The notes beneath the pieces are model-generated. The model did not search any database. It was given only the letters and a program-made list of their open reading frames with translations, and was not told where the DNA came from. Below, in pieces: positions 10,054 to 21,153 of a stretch of 64,000 nt of DNA. The position numbers were made by a program, and so were the translations under genes. The stretch lies in NCBI GenBank assembly GCA_038380435.1, contig JAWZYU010000001.1, positions 12,008,001-12,072,000 of the forward strand. The letters run 5' to 3'. Source of the stretch: Ryuthela nishihirai (Eukaryota; Arthropoda; Arachnida; Araneae; Heptathelidae). The stretch's first letter is position 1. Each line of letters starts with the position of its first letter.

Positions 10054-10590
10054 TCATTTTTGGTCAACCGAGAATGCCTTCCACATAGCAAAGAGGACCA
10101 GCAAAAGATGTAAAACAGAAAATGTGAATCTAAGCACATTCCACGTTATGAGGAAGACATCCTCTTCATCGTCCTCTGATCGTGTTATCGATAACAGCCT
10201 GTTATTGGTGACTTCACATTCACTGGTGGCAGTAGAAGTGGAAGATCTTGAATCACACGGGTGCGACAGTCCTGATTTAATTGGACGAGAATCCTCATCA
10301 TCCACCGAAAATGGTTCTGATATATATCTTTTTGGTGGAATGTTTACCATTTCGAACCTAATGGCACTGTGGTCATTGCGAGTGGAGGGGATATAGAATA
10401 TTGATGTTTCTGGTGGCTGGCTACGCTCATTGCTCCCCTCCATACTCCCTAAACAACAGGAGCAACAAAGGTTCTTCATCTGTTTCCACCTTCGACGGAG
10501 GCATTCCCTGCCCCTCCTTGCAAAACTTGACGCGCGTTGGCGTACATTAAACGCTCTGCGCGTACGATCAGCAGTAGGCATCCTGCCCAT
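10054..10590 (-). CDS. Orphan 178-aa protein with one C-terminal membrane segment
   Basis: A complete open frame starts at ATG 10590, with a TGA codon immediately upstream in frame, and stops at TGA 10054-10056. Residues 5-39 are arginine-rich. Residues 42-46 are CCSCC, a possible palmitoylation or metal-binding cluster. Residues 50-140 are polar and rich in Ser, Asp and Glu, with runs such as SRSSTSTATSE and SEDDEED. Residues 153-171 form a hydrophobic helix (VLHLLLVLFAM), followed by a seven-residue tail. This layout suggests a membrane protein anchored at its C-terminus with a basic, possibly lipid-modified N-terminus, but the function is unknown. A candidate poly(A) signal (ATTAAA, minus strand) lies at 10038-10043. 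A CpG-rich block begins about 450 bp upstream. It shows no transposon motif and stands out from the AT-rich surroundings. Whether it is one exon of a larger gene cannot be told. Confidence 0.55.
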   Translation of the reverse strand: MGRMPTADRTRRAFNVRQRASSFARRGRECLRRRWKQMKNLCCSCCLGSMEGSNERSQPPETSIFYIPSTRNDHSAIRFEMVNIPPKRYISEPFSVDDEDSRPIKSGLSHPCDSRSSTSTATSECEVTNNRLLSITRSEDDEEDVFLITWNVLRFTFSVLHLLLVLFAMWKAFSVDQK

Positions 10591-11036
10591 TCAACTCAAT
10601 ACAAATAATACTCAATATACACTATCTAGCAACTACTTCAAATATAAATATCTCGAATCAAAGAACACTTACAATCGCATCCAAAACATTTCATCTTAAC
10701 TCTTGTAAGGAAAGATTTCCTTTAAACTCGTTAATTGTTTTTCAGTTACATTGTTCAGAATTTTGAATAATTAAGATTTTAATTTGTTGCGTCTGCTGAA
10801 GGTTTATAATGCCAGATACAGGTAACAATGAGAATCATTTTCACATATTAATATTTATTTATTTTTATGGCGACCATTTTGAATATATTAAAATTAGTTT
10901 GGGGGACTGCAAATGGTCATTTCTTAAAATCACATCGATTACGTATTTATCTGTTTCTTTACTCCTCTCACGTGATCAGAAAAGCGCTTAAATGATTAAA
11001 AGTTTAACTTTCTGAATAGTAACTTACTTCGTCATC

Positions 11037-11720
11037 ATGTATCTGGCAGCTTGCCAGGAACGGGACATTCCCTTCCCCCAACATCATGTTCCTGTCTCGA
11101 GTGGGCGCGTCCACGGTCTGTTGCGATGCGACATTAGCTGGCATCCCTTCCCGCGCGACCCCCGCATCTTCTTCCCGCCTGCCTCCCAGACGGCGTGGTC
11201 TGCCACACCCACTTCGAGGTGCTAAAGGGTTATTTTCGTCCGCACGCGCCCGAGCGAGCTAATGCCGTCTCTCGGCGTTGCAAAGCGCGCGAGAGCTCCC
11301 TTGGCTTCGACACTCGCTGCCTCTTCGATCTGTGCCGACGACATCGACTCTTTCTTGCACGTGACGCAAATGAACAAGCATGCGCAGTGATGGCGTTCTG
11401 GGCGATGACCCTTTGAGCCCACGACTAGAGCAGACTTGCCGGAGAATATGTTCGCGGGAAAGTCTGTTTTCCTCCCCTACTGCTCCCCCCTCCATTTCCG
11501 GAGCACACAGAGAGCGCACGTAAGCAGCCGCAGGAAGGCAAAACTGTCGAGTCCGGAGAGCGACAGGACGGCTGAACGCTGCCTCTGACGTAGGTGAAGC
11601 GTCACGCTTCGGGGATTCATTGGTCTCGGAGGTGCCATCCGCGAAGCCGAAGAGCTGCTGACCTCGTTGCTCGGAATAATCTGGCTGACCGCTTTATTAA
11701 AGGTCTCCATTAGCCTCGTT
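11037..11720. promoter_or_regulatory. GC/CpG-rich block, candidate promoter region
   Basis: By eye this is the most GC- and CpG-dense stretch in the window. It contains a perfect E-box CACGTG (11358-11363, within GCACGTGACGC) and an NRF1-like GCATGCGCAG (11378-11387). It lies 450-1130 bp upstream of the minus-strand orphan gene. Overlapping open frames on both strands are expected from the GC content, and none shows a domain. It could instead be a foreign GC-rich repeat or an unrecognised 5' exon. Confidence 0.4.
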
Positions 11721-12114
11721 CTGGAACTGAATTTGTCTCAATAATCATTGCAAATATGTTGACCTTAGCTTCCGCCAATTTGCTAAGTAGACATTGGCAA
11801 TGTTTTTTATTTGGACGAGACAAAATTCTTAATAAAAATAAATGAAAGAATAATGATTAGAAGATAGCTGACATGAAAAGATAGATATGTTTTAAATCGG
11901 TTCCAAAAGCGTAAGCAATCATCTCAATGATAACATTCTGTAGAAATTTTCATGATAATACAGGGAGATCAAAAAGATGTTGCAATGTAGAAATAGAATT
12001 TCAATATTTTTTTTAAAGTATAATCCACGAATATTCGTGGTGACTTCCAATCATGGGGGTGTAATCATCTGCAGAAAAAAAATATATTAAAACATTCATT
12101 CGACACTCTCGTCA
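11721..12114. other. AT-rich spacer
   Basis: No feature was recognised between the CpG-rich block and the next SINE. Confidence 0.5.
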
Positions 12115-12635
12115 GCTGATGTTCCTAGGTTCGAGTCTCTTCTAAACTTGCGTTGAGATTTTCTCCGTTATCCACTGCTCTATCTGCATTTTCCCTTCGG
12201 ATCCTTCGCTTTCCCACTTCTTACGATGAACGCCGAATATTAACCTTTTTCACCATTAGACGTAAGCGTAGAAAATTGACCTTTAGATCATTATCTATAA
12301 ATGTATAAAACGTACATCCCTTCCGAATTTCTGCCTTCTGCCTCGATCTGAAATGAACCTTTCGCCTTCCCCCAAAGAACATCGGATGAATCGCTTTAGT
12401 CTGGGTATGAACTTTGCATTCAACGTGCCATTCAATCTGGTAAAGGAAGGGAATCTTAGACATCGTGCTCAAAGTTTGTCTGGACCATACCCTCTGCACA
12501 TTAAAGAATAAGCTTTGTGGTCTTGGTAAGACTCTTCCCCTAATCAACTCCAGGCTTTCTGGTGATTGCGACCTGCTCATTTAGCCCATTGTGTGCACAA
12601 ATGTTCCGCTCAAGGGTAAAACAACCAAGCATTCC
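12115..12635 (+). mobile_element. SINE-1 copy, decayed and interrupted
   Basis: A degraded head with B box AGGTTCGAGTCTC and the block GCGTTGAGATTTTCTCCG lies at 12120-12175. Recognisable 3' sequence (TTAGCCCATTGTGTGCACAA, then CAAGGGTAAAACAACC) lies at 12575-12635. The intervening 12225-12470 does not match other copies and appears to be an insertion or heavily diverged. A long minus-strand frame across it is not coding by any recognisable domain. Confidence 0.65.
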
Positions 12636-12884
12636 ATGGACCCAGGTCCTCTTGTCCAATCTTTCAAGATATATCCCTTCACCAATTTGTCCCCTGAATA
12701 TGTAAAATAGCATTTTCCTTATCCCCCCTCACGCAATGTTCTTCTAAGATGAACACATTCTCTGAAAGGATGCACTAGCGTTCCTCCACAGACAGAGATC
12801 AGATGTAAAGTCGAACTTGTTTCTGATGCGCTTATATGATTGAAAATGAGATGGGTTGGTTGTTTTTCTTCTCACAATAGGCTA

Positions 12885-13217
12885 AATGGCTAGATCACAA
12901 GGACCCCGAGGGCTCAGAGAAGGTTGAGGGAAAGGGGACCACTGGACAGCTGTTAGAGACAGACAGCTTCCCATCAAGGTCATTTAGGTGCGTCCTTTAT
13001 TGTGTACAGGGTATGACTCTTCCGCACACGGAGTCAGGGTACAATGCGACGGATGGCGGCTTTTCCAAGCCAATCGGGTCCCTGCTAACAGAGGAGAGGG
13101 CGGGGGAATTTTCAAGAAATAAATCTCGACGTTGACCCAGGTGGGACTCTGAACCTGGGAACTGTAGATTACGAGCGAGCCTGGCGCGCTGGTGACTGAG
13201 CCACCTCCACCCCTCTG
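12885..13217 (-). mobile_element. SINE-1, minus strand, nearly full length
   Basis: Read on the minus strand it begins GGGGTGGAGGTGGCTCAGTC, with anticodon-arm sequence CTCGTAATCTACAG and a weakened B box. It continues through the GTGCGGAAG and CTTCTCTGAGCCCTCGGGG blocks to the 3' region. Several small deletions distinguish it from the copy at 60327. Confidence 0.85.
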
Positions 13218-13724
13218 GAGATGAGAAAGTAGAGTATAGAGAAGAAAAGGGTGGATGATATATGTGGGCCCAATGTCAGAAAAATAAGAAACCTTTTTGC
13301 TACCTATGGCTGACGCGGAATAATTCGGCCTATGAAACAATAATTGGTGAGAGTTCAACAGATTTTTCATGGCCAATAATGTTACAATGATAACATGCAT
13401 TTTACACAACAATTAAAAAGTATTGGAAACATAAATTTAATGCCTAAAAATAAAATTAATATTGGGTCGTGGAACCTTTTCACTTCCCCCTAATTATCAA
13501 CGTCATTTGCTTAGCTCCATAGCTGACCGACCGTCCCACACGCAAAACACCTTTATGAGAGATGTCACTTGAAATTACAACCACATGGGGATGAGAAATC
13601 CTTCACTGACGAGCAGATCCGACTCTAGTCAAAAGTGATAGTTAAATCATGATGATCATCTTTTGCCCTTGAACTGGAAAGGTTTCCTTTTGTCTTCCAT
13701 TTCTCCTGTCAGACCTTATGAAAG

Positions 13725-14133
13725 TGGGGCGGGGGTGGCTCAGTCGGTAGCGCGCCAGGCTCGTAATCTGCAGTTCCCAGGTTCCCAGGCTCGTAATCTA
13801 CATTTCCCAGGTTCGAGTCCCAGCTGGGTCAGCGTTGAGACTTATCTCCGCAAAACTCCCCGCCCTGCCCACGGTCAGTAGGGGACACCGCTGGGCTTGG
13901 AAAGGCCGCCGTCTGTCGAATGGGATGTTAAGCCGTGGCCCCGTGTGCGGGAGAGCCATAACCTGTGCACGTTAATGAACATGCTGGATGATCTTGATGG
14001 GAGGATACCATCTGTCTCCCAACAGCTATTCCAGTGGGTCCCCTCCCCCAAACTTCAGCGTCCTTGTGACCTGGCCATTTAGCCCACGGTGTGCAAAAAA
14101 ATGTCGCTCAGAGGTAAAACATCCCAACCCAAC
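13725..14133 (+). mobile_element. SINE-1 with target duplication and doubled B-box region
   Basis: The element is flanked by an 11-bp direct repeat CCTTATGAAAG (13714-13724 and 14134-14144), as expected for LINE-driven target-primed insertion. The head has the A box TGGCTCAGTCGG. The segment CAGGCTCGTAATCT occurs twice, so the pre-B-box region has been duplicated. The body ends with GAGGTAAAACATCCCAACCC, matching the family 3' end. Confidence 0.92.
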
Positions 14134-14410
14134 CCTTATGAAAGCCAGATTGAACGCTAAGAGTGCGAAGTGTATTAGGACCCGAATGAAATGGAAGAGA
14201 AGCAAGAAGGCATAGAGCAAGGCAATGCGAAAGGCAATGCGAAAAATAGTATAATAACAACCACTAAAGTAAACATAACAACCACTTAAACTTCCTTAAT
14301 TTAATTGTAGGTATTTCAATGTTTCAATTTCATATCTCTCGTTTATAAATTTAACACAGTTTCAGAAAAATTGTATTTTAAAGAAGAAAATAAATGTATT
14401 AGCTTGCTTG

Positions 14411-14805
14411 AGGACTGCATCATTCAGCAGTGAAATCAAAGAGAAATATTTCTGGTGAGAGCTAGCTGGGAATAGAATCATCGTTCCTCTTTAAATCCCA
14501 GGGAAAAAAAAACAATGCTTTAGTCAGCACTGTAATCAAAGAGAAATATTTCTGGTGACAGCTAGCAGGGAATATAATCACTCTCACTGTTTATATCCCA
14601 GAGCAAAACAGTGCAACATTCCGCACTGTTATCGAAGATTAGTATTTCTGGTGAAAGCTAACGTGGAATAGAATCATCCTCAATCTTTAGATCCCAGAGC
14701 AAAACAGTGCATCATTCAGCACTGTTATCGAAGGTAAATATTTCTGGTCAGAGCTAGTAGAAATAGAATCATCTTCACTCACAATTGATCCCACAGGAAA
14801 CAATG
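14411..14805. repeat. Four tandem units of about 95 bp
   Basis: The motif GAAATATTTCTGGTGA (or a close variant) recurs at about 14442, 14543, 14647 and 14735. Each is followed by AGCTAGC-like sequence, then GGAATAGAATCATC and ATCCCAGAGCAAAACAGTGC. The units are similar but not identical, which indicates an old local duplication. No coding frame follows the period. Confidence 0.85.
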
Positions 14806-15540
14806 CTTTTAATATACTGAGCTTTATTTCCGTTCTTTTTTTACGCCGCATTTCTTTTCGCAAAGATTGGTCTTCACTTTGTTTTATCTTCAAAGAAGTA
14901 GTCGAATTTTAAAGAACAGATCAAATTCAAAGATTAGAATTCGCATCATGTTTTTTTTTCCTTCTATTTGAAGCTCACGGACATTTCTGAGAAAACATTT
15001 GCTAACATTTTGCATTTGTTTGGTGTTTTTTAATGTCTGCCTCTGATTGTTTGCAGTCAGTCAAAAAAGAACGACCCAGGTATTGCTTCAAAATAATGCG
15101 ATAAACAAAAACGAAACTAATTCGTTTGTACAACAAAAACGAAGCTAATTAGTTTTTCCAACCAAGCATCGTAATGGAAATCGCAGAATGTTGTTTAAAT
15201 GAACAAGAAAGAAGTAGTGAACAGAATTACGACATTCTGTGGGGAGATTTTAATTCAGATCATTTAAAAGATGTCCCTTGAGCCATTGCATTGAAACAGA
15301 AGAGGGATTAACAGCATTGCATGCAACATCCATCAGTAACTCTTGTTTTCAAAATTGATGAGACTAATTTTATTTAGGAATGATGTAAATGTCATTAAAT
15401 TTGAAAGGGTCACTTGGATGAGTCACGTGGATTTTGAAGGTGGTTCAACCTGTTGCAGATGCGCACTATCATGTGCATCATCCACAAAAAGACTATACAA
15501 GAAGCTCGGTGTTAGCTGCTGCTGTTATATTAAGGATTGA
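14806..15540. other. Stretch without recognisable feature
   Basis: Only short frames are present. A local direct repeat, AACAAAAACGAA[AG]CTAATT, appears twice at about 15105-15150. Confidence 0.5.
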
Positions 15541-15915
15541 GTTGTTTTACCTTTGAGCGGCACTTTTTTTGCATACAACAGGCTAAATATCCAGATCACA
15601 AGGATCCCGAAGGCTCAGAGAAGGTTTGGGGAGGAGACTCATTGGAACAGCTGTTGAGAGGACTGTTGAGGGGACGACGTAGGTATGATCTCGGCGATCA
15701 TAAGCTGATTAAGAAGTGATTGATAGCGACGTAGGTGGTAGCCTCCCGTCAAAGCCATCCAGCGTGTTCTTTAACGTGCACAAGGTATGGTTCTCCCGTA
15801 CACGGGACCACTACCATTCGACTGGCGGCGGCCTTTCCAAGTCCATCGGTGTCTCCTACTCTCCGTGGGCAGAGCGGGGAGTTTTGCGGAGATAAATCTT
15901 AACGCTAACCCAGTT
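15541..15915 (-). mobile_element. SINE-1, minus strand, with a small internal insertion
   Basis: The minus-strand copy keeps the 3' block CTCTGAGCCTTCGGGATCC, CACGTTAAAGAACACGC and the GCCGCCGCCAGTC region, but the tRNA head is lost after AACTGGGTTAGCG. A 42-bp insert (15685-15726) is bounded by the 10-bp direct repeat CGACGTAGGT (15675-15684 and 15727-15736). The insert shares CGGCGATCATA with 16356-16390. Confidence 0.85.
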
Positions 15916-18049
15916 ATCTCGTGATTATATGTTAGTTTATGGGATCGTTTCGTTATGAGACTTACCGCATCAATGTTTTCATTTTGTAAAACATTTCAGT
16001 TTTCAACTAAATGATTCTTTTTAAACGTTTCATTCTTTTATTAATGGAAACTGAATTATTCACCTTTTCATTTTATTCAATGAAAGTGACATCGCTGAAA
16101 GTTAAAGCTAAATAAACTCTTAAATAAAAGGAATTAGTTTGACTGTTTACATTGGATCATGTTCACCCAACAAATCTGATACTCTTCGACATTTGTATTG
16201 CACTAAAAAGTTTAAAACTTCTATGTGACGCAACAGTCAGACATTAGCTCATTTTAATGAAATAAGTCACGTGCACAAAAAAGTATGTTGTAACAGTGGC
16301 AAACATGAGAGGCAGCTGGGGAGGCTCTGAGACTGCGCAGTCGAAGCTTCGTTTGTCGGCGATCATAGGCTAATTAAGAGTGATTGATAGTCCATTGACC
16401 AATGACCTACGAGAATTGCTGAAGTGTCAACCGCCCCGGTTCATAGCTTTACCCTCTCACCCAAGCTTTCATTCGTACTACGCCGCTGTATCAAAGCTCA
16501 GGCGGAAGATTACTGCGCATGATGTCGCCTTTTAACTTGATGTACGGCAATGAGAAGTCAAAATATGCGTTACCGACTGGCTTTCAGGTGAAAGTAATTT
16601 TTAAGTTGATATAAAGCCTCTGAGGACTGATTAGTCAAAAATATCTCCTACAGATGGGGAAAAAGGTTTAAATTCCTTACTTCAAATAGAATGAATGTTT
16701 TTACACATTAATTTATTTTTCAAGAAAAACAAGTGTTATTAAGTTATTCATATAAAGTAATTAAAAATAATGAGAGCAGAAAAAGAATTGTTCTGTTGCC
16801 TTCTATTTATTAATAGGTTAGTGAAAAAGAATATAAAGAGTCGCTTTATAATTATTTTACTTTAAAGCTGAAGTGAGGTGGAAATTCCTCTCGCGACGAA
16901 AACTGATCCTCTTCAATGAACAGTCTTAATCTTCTCCCATCAGACTGTTTTCTTTTTTCAAGCGCTAGTCTCGTGATTCAATAAAGAAGTTGTTTATTCT
17001 TCGTTTCGTACTTCGGAAGCAATTCTTATTCAAACCAATTCATTATTAGGGAACAGTTGGAAGAGAAATCATATTTCTCATTTGATTCCTCCATCAACTC
17101 GTATCTCAGCACTTTCTCTTTTATGAGAGAAAAGCGTTTACGGCAGAGAAACAAACGCTACTCTATTCTCAACAAGACCGGATCTGGGGGGGAGGGAGCC
17201 GTGTCCCTCTTTCAGAATGCTAGTAAGAGTAAAAGAGCCAAAAGTTTAGGAAACTGATTTAAATTTAATGTATTTTTCAATAATTTTTGTTAAATAATTG
17301 TAAACCGGAAGGTGAAATGTTATACTGCATTAGAAATCCAGTCTCTTACCCAGGTTTGTTTTCTATATCCGGGTCTGATTCCCAAGGATGTTTTTACAAT
17401 TTCACGATGCACTTCGGGGATCGAATAATTAAGTTACGAAGTTTGTAAAACGATTTGCTAAAAATGCAATGGCGGAATCGGTAAACGTGAAAATACACAT
17501 AGCTGAAAAACATTATTCATTAAATAAAATAAGTAGTTTTTGTTTTCACGAATCAATTTATTTTGAGTTACATTAGCTTTATACCTAGACTTACATTATT
17601 TCGTACTGCGTTTTCCTCTTCAAAGCATTCCTAATATTGAAAGAATGAAGAGGAGAAAAGCCGATTCCTTTTCTTGGAAGAAATGCTTTTCTCCCAGCAG
17701 TGGGATGACATCATCTTTGCTTCGTTAGATGACATCTGTCAAAAAAGGAGTTTTTTTACTCTTCATTACGTGACATGCGAAACGAGAAGAAATCATTTTT
17801 AGATGATATCGGAAACAAAGAAGAATTTTTCGAAAGCAAGAATTTTTTTGAATCTCTTTCCGTCTTTGATCACAACCGAAGTTTTCCTTTTAATCTGCAG
17901 TCAAGTTACTAAACGGAAAAACTTCCCTTCGTAAACACTCTCGATATCTTCGAAATCGAAATACGTTTTCAGTGAATAATTCTTAAAAATAATACACTAG
18001 TTTTCAGCAGATGAAACCTTAAGAAGTAAATTGCGACGGATATTGATAT
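15916..18049. other. Apparently unique DNA, no gene recognised
   Basis: No repeat shared with the rest of the window was seen, apart from the short 16356-16390 match to the insert at 15691-15726. A frame at 17057-17257 (66 aa, rich in Ser, Arg and Lys) has no recognisable domain. This is one of the few segments not visibly built from transposons, so it could hold regulatory sequence or introns. Confidence 0.4.
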
Positions 18050-18375
18050 TAATTAAATTTCCAGAGCCACCGATCGCAGCTTCGCGTTCATTATGATCGC
18101 CGAGTCGCAGTCCCAAAAGGCTCTGCTGCGACAAGTCCCGCGAAGCGATTAAAAACTCGCGAATTTCGAGCCACGGGTGACAAATGATGTCGCTCTCGGT
18201 TTCGAACTCTCTTTTTCTCCTCTGCACTCCGCAACACGCGTCGTTACACTCGTTTCGGCTGTAATTGCATTAGTCTCTGAAAGAAAAAGTGCGAAGCTGT
18301 CGACACAGAACAGAATCCCCTCACTTTAAAATGCGGGTCACGGCCGACGACTCTCGGAGATAGACGCCTTTGGAA
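18050..18375. other. Locally CpG-enriched segment
   Basis: CpG dinucleotides are frequent here (for example GATCGCCGAGTCGCAG and CAACACGCGTCGTTACACTC), in contrast to the flanks. No open frame carries a domain. It may be a small regulatory region, but nothing in the sequence proves that. Confidence 0.25.
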
Positions 18376-19244
18376 AATGAAAAGAATTTGTATTTAGTAA
18401 AGTGAAAAGACGTCAATGCAACCGAATGAGTGATAGAGTTTCTGTCTCCGACAGAAAAACTGGCAGCAAACAATTTCCTTTGCATGCAATCCATTAGAGC
18501 CTGAAACGGAATTTTACGTTGATAAAGAGAAAAAAAAACCTACAGCAAAGAAATGTAATGGGATGGAAAATCAAGTCATTAATTTAGAAACAAAATACAA
18601 AAGTCTCGAGTCTACAGCATCTGCATTTTGTTTACTTTGTTTCGTTATACAATCAATTGCTTTTTTTTACATAAATGGCAATCAATTTTAATTTCTAGTT
18701 TATTAAGTAGTCCACCTCCTTCATTCAAATCGGCAGCGCAATATATTCCCCAGAGTAGATAAACTGTGATTTAGAAAATCATTTCTGAGGTAAAGGCAAA
18801 ATATTCCGCTGTGGTTTCTGTTTTGTTTGTTTGTGAGTTCCAGCCCTAAGTGAACAGAAGCACGCAATACCTTGTATCAGCTGGTGGATAATCCTGATCA
18901 GAGGCCATCGCAGGTACCTCAACCCTCCCTTAGCTAGTTGGGCTTCGCCAATCCTAAACTGAAGCAATGTGTCTCTCAGACAGATCAATATACGACTATT
19001 GAAAAGGTCCACCTGAAATGGTGGTGCCCGAAATTCCTACCAGCATGGGTGTCTCCAGCCGTTAGTGGTTGCAGAACCTCAACCTTCACCTAGCTAGTTG
19101 GGCATCCCCAATCCTAAACTAGAGTAATGTGTCTCAGACAGGTCAATACGGCTCTTGAAAAGGTCCACTTGAAAAAGTGGTGCCGGAGTTCTTACCAGCA
19201 TGGATAGGACCAGCCGTTAGCGGTGGGGGAACCTCAACCCTCAC

Positions 19245-19775
19245 TGGCAGAGGGTGTTTTCTTGGATATCACAAATTCGTTGAACCGGGCTAGGTCCCAA
19301 GCATTATTTTAAAAAGGTACCTAATGCAGCGTATATATCAGGAATATGGTGAACTCGGTGGTTGCATGGATCAACCGAAGACTGTACAGATATGTACAAC
19401 ACATTTATTGTTCACAATATTATATACTATATTTACAAAATATTTACATCGACCCTCCACTAGGGCCTCGAACTGTACTACAAATGTGGCCGAACAAAGG
19501 CACCGGCTGGATACATTATATGCCGCTGACTTTACCGTGACAGAGCCTGCTTCGCTGTTCACCATCACTGACGAAGACAGGAGCTAAAGTCTCGCTGCTT
19601 CTCTCTAGTGCTCAATTACATGGGGTCCTTTGTCCACACAGGGCCAAAAGTGCTGGTCATCGCTGCCTGCCAAGAGGGCAGATTGATTACCTCTGTGGAC
19701 CCTCCCACACCCAGGGGCAAGATACTTTGGTTTTTCCTCGGGCTTGGAGGAGCTAACAGTCATCTGCCCGTTATA
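19245..19775. mobile_element. LTR-like insertion with 5-bp target duplication
   Basis: This 531-bp segment interrupts one of the 155-bp units and is bounded by the direct repeat CTCAC (19240-19244 and 19776-19780). It starts TGGCAG and ends GTTATA. On the minus strand it contains AATAAATGTGTTGTAC, like an LTR polyadenylation region. It has no domain. The exact repeat and clean interruption support an insertion. Calling it a solo LTR is an inference. Confidence 0.5.
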
Positions 19776-20259
19776 CTCACTTGGCTAGTTGGGCATCGCC
19801 AACCCTAAACTGGAGTAATGTGTCTCAGACAAGTCATACGGCTCTTGAAAACGTCCACTTGAAAAGGTGGTGCTTAGAGTTCCTACCAGCATGGTTGGCT
19901 TCAGACTTTAGGGGTGGGAGAACCTTAACCCTCACCTAGCTAGTTGGGCATCGCCAATCCTAAACTGGAGTAATGTGTCACAGACAGGTCATACGGCTCT
20001 TGAAAAGGCCCACTTGAAAAGGTGATACCTGAGTTCCTACCAGCATGGGTGACTTCAGTCTTTAGTGGTGGGGAACCTCAAACGTCATTTAGCTAGTTGG
20101 GCATTCCCAGTTTTAAATTGGACTAATGTGTCTCAGATAGGACATACAGCTTTTAAAAAGGTCCACTTGAAAAGGTAGTAACTTGAAAAGGTGGTATTTG
20201 AAAGGTGTGTCTCAGATAGGACATACAGTTTTTAAAAAGGTTCACTTGAGAGGTGGTAA

Positions 20260-20309
20260 GGCTGAAGCCACCCATGCTGGAGTTCCTACCAGCATGGGTG
20301 GCTTCAGCC
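20260..20309. repeat. 21-bp perfect hairpin within the RTE 5' repeats
   Basis: GGCTGAAGCCACCCATGCTG plus G (20260-20280) is the exact reverse complement of 20289-20309, with an 8-base loop. It arose because a short inverted copy of the normal unit sequence CCAGCATGGGTGGCTTCAGC sits next to it. Confidence 0.85.
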
Positions 20310-21153
20310 TTTAGCGGTGGGAGAACCTCAACCCTCACCTAGCTAGCTGGGCATCGCCAATCCTAAATTGGACTAATGTATCTCAGACAGGTCATAGAGC
20401 TCTTAAAAAGGTAGTGCCTGAATTTCCTACCAGCATAGGTGACTTCAGCCTTTAATGGGAGGGCAGGAGGGGCAATTCTTCACCCCATGCCTGCGATCAG
20501 GGGACTGTTTGAAATAATTGGCCCTACCTCTATCAATAAACCTAGTTTCCTTAAAAACCCTACGAAATATTTTCTCTCTGCAAGTATGTGGAACGTGAGG
20601 ACGTTTCATAGAGATTATTCCCTTGATGTCTTCATGCATGAATTCCAGCTTTATAACCGGGTTATTCTAAGCTTGCATGTGACCAGATGGACAGATAAAG
20701 GTGGGTTACTTAAAAACAACTTTAAATGTCTCTTTTCAGGGAGGGAGGAGGGAAAGCATCTCCAAGGTGCAAGTTCAGACACGCCAGTGATGCTCTTCTG
20801 GGATATGACTGCATTAATCAAAGATTTCTTACAGCAAAATTTAAAACAAATATTAAAGACTTATCATCTGTTGTTACATTCCCACAGAGGATTCTGATGA
20901 GAATGAGAAGGATAAGTTTTACAGACAGCTTCATGATATTTTGAATTCTGTGAAGAAAGGAGATATTTATCTTGTACTAGGTGACTTCACTGCTAAAGTT
21001 GGTATTGACTCTGACCTTTGGGAAGGAGTTTTAGGTCCCTTTGGCATTGATAGTTCCAACGGCAATGGGGAACGTCTCCTACAGGTAAGTAAACGTAAAT
21101 GTTTGCAAATAACTAGCACATACTACAGTTCTATACCTCTGTTCAAGCGTGGC

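Larger units (their letters stand above)
18870..20455 (+). repeat. About 155-bp tandem units at the RTE 5' end
   Basis: Six units can be counted from AGCTAGTTGGGCATCGCC-type sequence at about 18930, 19090, 19782, 19936, 20091 and 20341. Other shared blocks are ATGTGTCTCAGACAGGTCAT, CACTTGAAAAGGTGGTGCC and TTCCTACCAGCATGG. Spacing is 154-159 bp except where insertions occur. Tandem 5' repeats are known in several LINE families as promoter monomers, and a promoter role here is inferred from position only. Confidence 0.8.

Noticed and set aside
11037..11710. Several overlapping frames of 62-86 aa in the GC-rich block
   Set aside because: Open frames on both strands are expected from the low stop-codon frequency in GC-rich DNA, and none shows a domain.
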